This document shows positions 54,000-64,000 of a stretch of 64,000 nucleotides of DNA, piece after piece (the stretch's first letter is position 1; each line of letters starts with the position of its first letter). The notes under the pieces were generated by a model. It did no database searches. It was not told the DNA's origin and saw only the letters and a program-made list of their open reading frames with translations. The position numbers and the translations under genes are program-made. The stretch is from Diadophis punctatus similis. Taxonomy: Eukaryota; Chordata; Lepidosauria; Squamata; Dipsadidae. The DNA is taken from contig JALIGW010000003.1 in the NCBI GenBank assembly GCA_023053685.1, forward strand, positions 141,440,008-141,504,007, in the 5' to 3' direction.

Positions 54000-56820
54000 A
54001 TTGTGTTCACACAATGTATTAATTAAATTATTGGGTTCACCCAAGACTCTGAGTTCAGATGATATACCAAGCCACAAAGCCAACCAACAATCTAATGTAC
54101 TGAGCTGTTCCTACCTCTATGTCTATTATATAACTGAAGGGTAATTTATACCGGAACACTGATTCAACTTTGATACCCTTGCTCATTTTGGCAGCATTGT
54201 TATCTGAACAAATTTAAGACAAACCTGCCAGCTACATTTTAACCAAACACATGTTATGCTAATCCAGCCATTACAGCATAATACAATTGACTTGCTCACA
54301 CAACACATTTCTTTGCTTTTATTTAGTCACTGGGTTTTATTAACTATAATGATAAAGTTCCATGTATTATTAACCCAATCATTGGCTGGGTTCATAAATT
54401 ACACTAATCCTTAATAAGGTTTCTTTGATTTTTGCTAGAATTGTATGAACTTAGGTATTGTAGCTTATGGTGTAGACTACCTTTAGTAAAATATAGGTAA
54501 GCAAATAATGGCTTAGAATTTGAGACTAGAACTAATTTTGGTTTATGACCGTGGCAGATAGTCTACTGCCCATAGACACCAATGTGCCTCAGTGAGTATG
54601 TATTCTTAGGGTATGAGAGTACACAATGAGTATGTGTACACAATGAGTATGTGTTCTTAGGGTCATCTGATTCTATGCCTCAGTTACTTAAATCTACTTT
54701 TTGGTAACTGGATGACTTGTAACTGGCCACTTCATTGGACAGCCAATATCTAAGGGCACCCATAACATTCTCTCAAAATTCTAAATCTGTCCAGTGATGT
54801 AGCTTTGGTTGGGTACCTTTGTTAATTAATCTCCATCAACCGGGTCTCTTTCCAATGTGTTCGGACAAGAAATTCCAACATTCCCTCCCTGAAAAAGTCA
54901 GTTGTGGTCCCAACATATATAGAATGCACAAGGTGGGAAGAGGCTAAGAAAAAAAAAATGCTGTACTAGAGTTAAGTGTCTCATATCACTATATGTATAT
55001 AATTATTTTAAAAGGAAGAAATATACATTTTCTTCATAATATGATGCATTTCAGCTACCCAAAGAAATGCTCTGTCTCTTATACTGCTTGATGGTTTAAA
55101 TTTCATTGTAGAATTGTGTCTAGAGAAGAACATATTGATATAATTTGCCATTAACTTTAGCTAGGTGGGGATAGATAGTCAATATATTCTCTTCCAAATC
55201 ACCTTACCAAATATAGCAGCAACCACACCTCTCTCCCTGTACTTAAAAAGTTACAAAGAAATGTGTGCATTCAGAGTATGGCTGAAGCAACAGCAGAGGA
55301 GAAAAGGAAAAAGAAAGTTAGCATTCACGCTATCTTCCTGGAACTTTGGGAAACCATCCTCACTGAAGCATCTCTGCTCTGTTTCCTTAGAAAATCTGCT
55401 TCTGAACTCCAGTTGGCAGTGGGCAAATGCAAATGACAATGTTTCCAATAGTCCTGTCTATTTCCTTAAACACACACACACATACACACAACCTATAAAT
55501 AAATAAACTAGAAATAATTAAATAATACAAAGTGCTTCAAGATACACATTACGAAAAAATGGTAGAAAGTGGAACGATAGACAGACATCGGACTATAGCC
55601 AGTACAATAAGGTCACATATTTCTTCAAAGTCAGCAAAGGCATTTTGTTACAGTAGAAGAATGATAATACTCACATACTTTTATGATTTTATGTTAGAAA
55701 TTGGTGTGAGTGTATGAAAGGATTGTATTCATATCTTAAATTTACAGGGCCAGAACATAAGAAAACTAAAACAAATTAGTGAAGGTATGATGAAGAAGCT
55801 CCATTGAAGGATACATTATTCAAATACTGTTCTATAAAAAAGCATTCTGCTTGTAGAGAAAGCATAATGCATAGAAACAGCTTTTTCAAAGATCAAGTAG
55901 AACATAATTAATTACTTATGATATTTTCTTGAAAATGGAAGCTTGACTTGGAAATTGTTTTGGCAAATTGTGCTACAAATTTGTAACACCGCCATGGATT
56001 ACTTTACATTCTTTCCCATCCTATGGGTGTTGTGTTAATAACAACAGGATCTCAGGAGGTGTTATATGTCTATTCTACAAATTTCAGAAAATAAAAAAAT
56101 AGGATCTGTCAGTCACATTCATTCTAAAGTCAGAGCAAATCTATTCAGTTAAGATTTCCTCTTAAAACAAGGTGCATTGCAGGCTAAAACATCAACCAGT
56201 TTATAAATGCAGTTACTGATTTTGCTATTGGAAAAAATAAAATCAAAACTGAAAATATTATTTCAATTAATACCCATTAAATGAATTTCAAATATTTTCC
56301 CCTATGTGGTTGGTACATGTGCCTTTTCAGGCACAAGGACAGAGATAGGCTACCTAGCATTTAATTTGAAAAAGTAACTTTGCTATATTCAGTATGTCTT
56401 TTCACATCACTGACTACTTAAATTATAAATGTTTTAAACAGCTGTTATACATAAACACAGAGACATAATGCTATTCAAACACTAGAGACAATTACAATTA
56501 TGCTGCATTTGATAGGCAACCTTTTCAATTGTTTTGCAATTAACTGAACACCTTCTCAATCTGCAAAACACAGTGCTGTTAATGTGAAATGCCATTTGAA
56601 CGTTCTTCAATAATCACAATATTTTCACAGGTGGATGTTTTATTAACAGCAATTCACATTCTGAACATCACAAAGATGAATACCATGCCAAAACATGCAG
56701 AAACAACTTTGACACAAAATATCACGACAGTATAGCTGCACACCTAAGCACTACAATATTTAAAAGGAACGAGAAAGAGTCCACGTGACAGAGAAAAATT
56801 AAACAAAGGGGGAAACGTCA
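54000..56820. other. Non-coding stretch, no recognised element
   Basis: AT-rich. 54592-54658 contains three imperfect repeats around ATGAGTATGTGT; 55470-55492 is CA-rich. ORF 55165-55506 has no recognisable domain and looks like chance. Confidence 0.45.
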
Positions 56821-56825
56821 CTCAC

Positions 56826-57200
56826 CTAAATGCACTGATCCACACTCATAGTATGGTGGTTGAAAACAATGGATGGCAAACCCAAATTTCCTCTTCTAGG
56901 TTTGACTGTCATAAAAAAACAGAAGACTAGCTTAGCTTGCACTGCTGTCTCTCCTATGCAGCTAATCCTGGCTGAGTGCTCCTCATTTACAGGAAAAAAA
57001 GACTACCGTACAGTGGAAGGGGGATTGGGGGGGAGAGAGAGAGAGAGGGAGAGGGAGAGAGGGAGGGAGAGAGAGAGCAGCAGCAGCAGTCACCAGCTTG
57101 TGCTCAATCAGTAGCTGCTCTGACTCACTCTGCTGCCAGCAGAAGCATCAGGAGTTCTGTTTCCCTGGTAAAGTTACAGTACAGAGAAGAAAGAATGTGT
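56826..57200 (-). other. RIPOR2: Candidate non-coding first exon of RIPOR2 (5' UTR)
   Basis: A consensus donor TTTAG|GTGAGTGA ends at 56826 on the minus strand. Joined to the acceptor at 38963 it would give a frame open from a TAG upstream through IPSRSPEI into the start codon with no earlier ATG, so it would be UTR. Upstream lie GA/CT-rich and CAG-rich tracts, as is common near vertebrate promoters. Right border and transcription start are unknown. The intron would be about 17.9 kb. Supported only by splice-site quality and position. Confidence 0.35.
57029..57090 (+). repeat. (GA)n and (CAG)n low-complexity tract
   Basis: GAGAGAGAGAGAGGGAGAGG and similar, followed by GAGCAGCAGCAGCAG. ORFs 56860-57347 with RERERE words come from it. 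On the minus strand it is a CT-rich tract upstream of the candidate first exon donor. Confidence 0.9.
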
Positions 57201-57299
57201 GTGTGTATGTGGAGTGTGAGGCTGTTGCACAGTCTGACTCCAGCATCATCTGTGCTGAGAGTTCAAGGATCAGTGAAACAGCTGTTTGTCAGAGACTTA

Positions 57300-60210
57300 A
57301 CTAGCTACTGTATGGGGAGAAGATCTTCTCTTTATCCCTTCATTTGATCACTCTAACATTCTTGTTTCCTCTACAAATATTTGTGTAATGCAAGTCCCCC
57401 ATACCTCACTGGAGCCTGGAGTGTATTTTTTACACAGTGCCAGAGGGGATGCCACAGAAAGCCACAAAGTTCAATTTCCAACACAAGCAGTGATATACAG
57501 TAGCAGTTATCCCAAACCTTTTGTGTGTGTGTGTGTGTCTAATGGTACATTATTGATTTGGAGTGATGGTCATGGTGTTGAACTTTGTTGGTGGAAGCCA
57601 ACAACAGAATTGTGGCTGCTCTGACAATAGATCCCATTTTTAATTTGTTATTTGACTGCCTTATCTTATACATCTGGGCTGTAAATTCTTCAATGTGCAT
57701 AAACTTTTCATGAAGTGCATATTCTGAGATAAATTCTATAATGGTACTGCTAATACTTGCTTATTTTTGTGCCATCTAATGTATGACCTACAAGCTGTTC
57801 CTGGGTAGACTTTCCAGTACCAAATGCAGAGCAGTCTTTTGTTTCTTTCTGTCATCCCTAGTGTTGCCACTTGGAAATGACATAAACATGATAATTACCC
57901 TAATACACAAATGATAAAAATCATGCCAATTGCATACCGTTTAATGAACATAGAGAAATGCAACAGATACCCTTTCTCCAAACTAATCCATTAAATGAAG
58001 GTTTTATTGTCTGTGTTTGCCCTGCGTTTGAAGAAAGTTGTTTCACATTATCTCTTCAATATTGCAGAAGGCTTGTCCTTACAACAACCCACATAAAAAC
58101 ATGTCTGGCAGAGCTACTAAGATCATGCTACCAGCAGCATCCCCAAGGGTGTGGGATAAAACTGGCAAGATGGTGGATGGAACTTTGTGATCTATACCCT
58201 GGTTTTTTATGAAAATGTAGGGCAAGGCTTCCGTTGCAAGGCTCCATCTGCCATCTTGTCAATTCTGTCTGCCCCACATACTCCACTGTTCTTCTATCCT
58301 TATGAAATTATATTCTCTACTGAGGAGTAATCTCCTACTCCATAAAAACCAGGTCATTAACGATACTATCAAATGTCAGTGAAAGAACAAATACAAGAAG
58401 GAAGTTTGCTCTAAAGCAGTTGAAAGAAAGCAAATTTGCCAAAGTGAAACTGGACTTTTTAAAAAAAGGGGGGGGGGTTGCTTTAAATTTAATTTTGCTG
58501 TATTAAATGCTCTGCATCTATTAGAAAATTCTATCATTCAGTATGTGATTTAGCTCTACTGATGTACGGCTTAGTGAGCCAAGCTAGCAGGCCATTATGG
58601 AAAGCACAACTTCTCCTTGCACATCTATCTTGGCCACACACCTGACAAGCTCACTACCCAAATGCCATATTCTTTAAAATCAGTTCTGATTTCTATTACC
58701 GGCTGTCATCTAGAATAAGATATATTTTAAAATACAGGAACATGGACTGCAGTTGATAAAAAACATGATCCTTCTGATTGAAAATGCAACCTTACTTTTC
58801 TATGGCCCCTAGGCATTGGTTTTTCAGCTCTGTAGCCTTGCAAATAATACATTTATGATGACAGTCATTTGTAGTGCTCTGTCTCCCTTCCCCCTCCTTT
58901 TTTTAATGGCAGAAGGAAAGAACTCACAAGAGGACTTCACAGAACTGCACATTCCCATTTCTCCTAACGCTTAGCAACCAGAGCAAGCAAGAGGATTCTT
59001 TGGGCACTCTGTGTGTATGTGTGTGTGTGAGGGGGGGAGGGAGGGAGAGAGAGGAGAGATCTGTACTAGTATAATTAATGCACATGAATGATTTCTGAAA
59101 ACCAGTTATGTTTTAAAATTAAAAAATGAGAGATCTCCAAAGATGATCTATGCAACCATACTCATGAGATCTATTTATAAATATATTCTTAGGTTTTGTT
59201 TTTCCTGTTCTCCTGTGTTTAAATATAAAACCTACAAGGCAATTTTGGATGGAGATGTAAGTATCTCTCAGCATAGGTGAAATTATAAGTCAGGGCCATG
59301 TGTATCTAAATCACATGTTCAACGCATAGAAAATAATATTACAGGTAACTACTTCAATCTGTTGCTTCTCAAACGTATAATTATAACTCCTCTAATAGTG
59401 CAAATTTTCATTTTGTCATCTGGAAATTTTGTCTGGAAATTATTGGAAATTATTCTGAAACATAATTTGGAAAAAGTTTGTAGATGTTTACTTACTTTCA
59501 TATCTTTATAAGCCCAGTTCCCAAGACTCTGTGTAGTTTATAAGAATCTTAAAATAGAATCTACAATCCATAACTTCAAATCTCTTACAAAATAAGTTAT
59601 ATCAAAATACAAAATTGTAATAAAAATATCAATGGCAGCCTGGTTTAACTATAAAAGTCTAAAAGAAAAAAGAAAAAAAATTCCTACAAATCCCAAATGC
59701 CTTCCAAAAACTCAATCATATCAAATCATTTTGATGATGGCCCTTTAAAAGGCCAAGAAAGAACCTTCCAGGAGAATGACCAAGGACAAGGGGTTCTACC
59801 ACAAGGGGTTCACCAGAGAAAAATTGCCTTGATTTCAGTGATTGAGTGGATCCTAAGCAACTCCTCCCTGGAAACAAATCCAGAAAGGCAGAATCCACCA
59901 GGAGGTGATGGTCGCTAACATTTCCTGAAGTAAAGCCATAAAGCTTTATACCTCAAAACCAGCATTCTGAAATAGACTCAGAATCCTGTAATAAAGAAAT
60001 TGACTCTAAAAATCCTTAAACTCTTAATGAAGAATACATAATATTTAAAATTGAGGTGAAAACCTGATTATATAATATGAAACAGCATCATTCACTTTTA
60101 CTGTTCTGAAATAATTAGTTCTATTTTCTTTGCTCATGTACTATGATGAATTATTTTTTATAATAATTTTATTAAGCATTACAGTTAAAATAACTAATAC
60201 AAACTGTAAA
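57300..60210. other. Non-coding stretch, no recognised element
   Basis: Includes GT-rich runs at 57523-57539 and 59011-59060. 59690-59930 has an open frame of 73 codons (ENDQGQGVLPQGVHQRKIAL) that may be a transposon relic, but I do not recognise it. Confidence 0.4.
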
Positions 60211-60213
60211 ATA

Positions 60214-60682
60214 CCGTATTTTTGGGAGTATAAGACGCACCTTAGTTTTGGGGGAGGAAAATAGGGGGGGGGAATCTGCCTACCAGGTATTCATCTGACT
60301 AGCGTCCTTAGTCTGGTCAGCTTCAGCACATTATTTTACCCCCTGGTTAGGACTTAAAAAAACCTTCTTCGGAGAGAGTAACAATGAAAGAGCCTGCAAG
60401 CCAGTAAGAGCTGGGAAGATAAATAGCACCTGGTTACGGCTAGAAAAAAAACTTATTCGGAACAAGTAGAGCAATGAAAAAAAGCCTGCAAAGACTTAGG
60501 GCTGGAAAAACATTCTTCAGAGAGAGTAACAATGAAAAAGCCTGCAAGGTAAGAGCTGGGAAGATCTGTTAGCACCTAGTTAGGGCTGGAAAAAAAAGCT
60601 ACATTCGAAGTATAAGACACACCCAAATTTTCAGCCACTTTTAGGGAGGAAAAAGGTGCATCTTATACTCCGAAAAATACGG
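60214..60682. mobile_element. TA-flanked MITE, copy E
   Basis: Ends CCGTATTTTTGGGAGTATAA and CTCCGAAAAATACGG, TA at 60212-60213 and 60683-60684. Reverse orientation relative to copy A; shares CTGCCTACCAGGTATTCATC and AATGAAAGAGCCTGCAAGCC words. Confidence 0.9.
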
Positions 60683-61179
60683 TAAATGAATAAAAATTAG
60701 AAAATGCAGAAGAGAAAGAAAAAATGGAAAGGAAAAATATTTAAATAAATAACTTCCCTTTTGTGACAAGTAACAACCTTTTAGTGATTTACCAAATTCT
60801 GCTAAAATAAAACAAACAATCTCTTTTCCCCATAATCTATGTTTAAACAAATCTTTAAAGTATCGTTGTTCTGCCCTGGTTAGCAAAAGTCCATATTTTA
60901 TTCTTTTCTGTCTGTCATTAGCTAGTCAAATTTAAGTACTCTTCTCATTTAATAGAAGTCTTTAATTCCTTCTGGTTTCCTCTAGTAGCCAACCTGCAAA
61001 ACCCCATCTTATTTTTTTTTAAAAAAATATTGAAATAGTAGCATTTTCCCATGGGAAAGATTCTCACAATTACTTTCAAAATCTTATTTCAAATCAATTA
61101 GTCCATCTATAACTTTCCAAAATCAACATCCTAATCCCGCTTTTGCTGTTTATTTGAAGAATGGGCTTTGACAGAATCT

Positions 61180-62170
61180 CTTCCAAATGGAGAGGCTTTG
61201 GATTTGTGGCCAGAATGATTCCAGGAAAATTCCATCCTTGACTCTGAATAGGGCTGGGCTCCCGTTTAGACATCATCCGCTATTGGGGAGTCCTTCTAAA
61301 TCACATCACCTGCTGTGGGAGCACATGGAAGCTATGGCTAAAAGGGTTTACACAGTGTTACATTCTGTGTGCCAATTGTAACTTTTTCAATTAGGAGAGG
61401 CTGCTCATAGTTACTCCTGTTCTAGTCACCTCCCAACTGGATTACTGCAATATGCTCTATGTATTTTCAAAAAACATTTGAATGAAACCGCTGGTGCAGA
61501 ATGCAATGGTTTGGACAATGATAGATGTACCTCAATATAATTGGGTGACTGGGTTACCCGAGTGCTTTGAGAGCTGCACTGGTTATTAGTCAATCGCCAA
61601 GTGCAATTCAAGGTGCTAGATGTTATCTTTAAGGTCCTATCTAACTCCAGACATGGTTATCTGAAGTTCCACCTTTTTCTGTATCCAAATCCAACTAAAT
61701 CAAACAGGCACAATTCCCTTTGGGAATTTATTTACTTATTATTTATTAGTGAGATTTATATACCGCCTCACAGTGCAAGCACTCTCTAAGCGGTTTACAC
61801 CAGTAAGCAATGTATATTTATATTGCCCCCAACAATCTGGGTCCTCATTTTACTTACCTCGGAAGGATGGAAGGCTGAGTCAACCTTGAGCCGGTGAGAT
61901 TTGAACTGCTGACCTGCGGATCACAGTCAGCTAAAGTGGCCTGCAGTACTACACTCTAACCGCTGCGCCAATTCGGCTCTATTACGCTCATGGGAGTGTC
62001 AACTTGGAGGTGGGCATTCTTAATGGCTGTCTCTATTCTTTGGGACTTTCTCCCAGTAGGGATCGAGTCAGCTTTATTCCTCCTAGGCTTCGGGGAAGGT
62101 TTTGAAGTTCTATCAGTTCTATATTGCAGAGGAGAAAGGTGGTCTTTGACTGGAAAGTGGAATTCGTGCC
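61180..62170 (+). mobile_element. Decayed L2/CR1-clade LINE fragment split by a SINE
   Basis: 61395-61700 reads VTSQLDYCN, LVQNAMVW and AKCNSRC-like words matching LVTSRLDYCNALYM, LQLVQNAAARAVV and ISLRVQFKVL of the 50490 copy; after the SINE, WDFLPVGIES matches its WNQLPPETRT region. Many stops; very old. Confidence 0.65.
61730..61980 (-). mobile_element. Sauria-type SINE inside the old LINE
   Basis: Antisense of the 52957-53281 unit: ATTTATATACCGCCTCACAG, CCCCCAACAATCTGGGTCCT, CTCACCGG-box complement and CACTCTAACCGCTGCGCCAA. Head near 61975; short degenerate AT-rich tail at 61727-61750. Confidence 0.93.
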
Positions 62171-62179
62171 CTATAACAT

Positions 62180-64000
62180 TTGTGGGTGTTTGTTTGTTTG
62201 TTTTAAATTTTATACTTATATGTGCATGTGGTTTCTTGGGGTATTCTATATGTTTTTATTGTTAGTTATTTAGCGGCTGCAGGAATATACAGCAAACAAA
62301 AATGTCAATACGTAAATAGAAACAAGGCTAATAGAGCACTGCTAATTTTTTGCCACTGGCAAATCTGGAGTGTTGCTTAAACAAAATACGCTAACTGAAT
62401 CTGCAGAAACTTAACTTACTTTATAAGGCTGGCGCTATTATTAGAAAACAAATGGGAAGATTGTCAGACCTGGATAACTAAAGCAACATGTATAATGTAA
62501 CCACCAAAGCCAATATTCTTAAACGGAGATGATGAAAAATGCTTAGTGAAATAATACCCTCCCTGTGATCTGTCTAAGCTATATAAAGTAAGGCCACAAC
62601 ATTTTCTCTGGCTAAGCTGGTATGTACGAGGTGACTTTTTTATCAATATATGTCTGGAAATACTAGTGTGGGTGGATAAATAGGGATTGGAGACAGGAAG
62701 CAGATTTGCAGACAGTTGAAGAAGATATGAAATATCCTCATGGTGTGTGCGTTCATTCCAATGTCATGTCTAATGAACAGATTTTGCAATTCTTTGTAGT
62801 CCTTCAAGTATCATAAAACCTGACAGATCAGATAGTACCCTGGGATTTTTATGAACACACAAACAGTGTGAAGTTTTATCAATTGTTCCTATTCTGTTAT
62901 TAAGGTACAAGTCATTTGCAAACTGCAATTATTTTGCTCCCAAAGAAAAGCAAAGATGATGAGAAACACTTTTTGTCATTTCAGCTGCATTAATTCTCTG
63001 CAATAAGAACTGTTATGTGGCAAAATAAAATCTAACTATGAAAGCTATTTTAGTTATTGGGTTATAATGTATGTGGCATAATATAAAGGCATAACTATAA
63101 ATGTACAACTTAATATATTTACATTTATACTTCTATAAATCCAGAGTTTTTTATGGAAGAAATTAAAAAGTAAAATAGGCTATAATATTGAGGCTGAACA
63201 GTTGATGACATGTTCCATAAGAGAAATGTTGTAAGTTTAATTGTACAGCATAAATTCATAGATGGATGTTGTAGAAGCAAGAATAGTTTTCAACAATAAA
63301 AAGGTAGATGTATAGTGATTGATATTGATGTAAACAAGCTTTATTGATATTTCTTTTCCTTACCTTCCCTGCCAGTAATTTTTTAAGCTCACAACTTGTC
63401 ATACACTTTTTTCCTGTACTGTATAATATTGCTTATTCCACAAGGAACCACATGATAGATATGTAATACATTAAGTTTCTAGCCTTGATCTGCTTTAGGC
63501 ATGTCACAAAAAAAATGCCTTGAATAAAATCACTAACTTTAAAATATTATGCATACAAGATACACATCATTACTGACACAAAATCTCAGACTCAAAAAAG
63601 CTACTTCATATTCTCATTATTTTAAGTTGAGAAAGTCCCATCATCTAAATAAGGCCAATTTTTAAACATTATACTTCAAGCAAGCTCAGTGATTTTTCAA
63701 ATTGTCCTGGATAAGATAGCAAAAACTTGTCAATGTTTCTGAATGAAAATGGCATGGGGAAAAATTATGAAAAAACACCTGTTTTGCTTTGCCTTTTTTG
63801 TCAAAAAGTAGGCTGTTCCAAACAATAAAATATTTAGATTTTATCACATGCTGTTTCCCTAGCTTCTTCAGAACAGTCAGAACAAACCTTTTCTTAAACC
63901 ATTTACTGTATGCCACAGCATCCTTTGTCTTGAAGCACACACTGCTCCCGAGATCCAGAGCAATACACAAAATACTATTTTCAACATGGCTTGTTAAACT
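62180..64000. other. Non-coding stretch, no recognised element
   Basis: AT-rich sequence without conserved frames; ORF 63686-63970 (94 codons, minus) lacks any recognisable motif and I leave it unannotated. Confidence 0.45.

Noticed and set aside
55165..55506. 113-codon plus-strand ORF as a possible new gene
   Set aside because: No recognisable motif, no splice context, and AT-rich surroundings; cannot be supported.
1..64000. Endogenous retrovirus or LTR element
   Set aside because: No gag, protease, integrase or envelope-like frames and no paired LTRs were seen; the only reverse transcriptase sequences are of the non-LTR type.

Overview
The window is vertebrate nuclear DNA, almost certainly from a squamate reptile and most likely a snake. 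The evidence is repeat content: tRNA-headed Sauria-type SINEs with AAAT tails, CR1 and L2-like LINE pieces, an (ATTCT)n array growing from a snake CR1/L3-type LINE 3' end, and many hAT-type MITEs flanked by 8-bp target duplications. There are no operons or prokaryotic signals.

One protein-coding gene accounts for all the conserved coding sequence: RIPOR2 (FAM65B), on the minus strand. I could place 21 coding exons from the ATG at 38936 down to the stop at 2902-2904. They sum to 3033 nt in one uninterrupted frame (1010 residues plus stop), and every exon junction was checked for phase. All introns are GT-AG except the first coding intron, which is GC-AG. A further exon (22574-22670) is clearly homologous to a part of mammalian RIPOR2 but does not fit the reading frame, so it may be a decaying cassette exon. 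The stop codon is followed by about 2.9 kb of probable 3' UTR or downstream sequence (1-2901). A possible non-coding first exon with a consensus donor lies at 56826-57200.

Layout: 1-2901 is 3' UTR or downstream sequence with one SINE; 2902-38962 is the RIPOR2 coding region, with introns carrying MITEs, CR1 and L2-like remnants, SINEs and microsatellites; 38963-56825 is upstream (probably first-intron) sequence with five MITEs, a CR1 piece, a 2.2 kb L2/CR1-clade LINE with a nearly intact reverse transcriptase (50490-52727) and a full SINE; 56826-57300 is the candidate first exon and promoter; 57300-64000 is upstream non-coding DNA with one TA-flanked MITE and an old LINE split by a SINE.

The most informative observations are the frame-breaking cassette exon, the GC-AG intron, a MITE inserted in one copy of a 43-bp tandem duplication so that the other copy serves as an in-place empty site, and a hAT MITE inserted only 10 bp inside a 5' splice site. 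I did not find a new multi-gene system.
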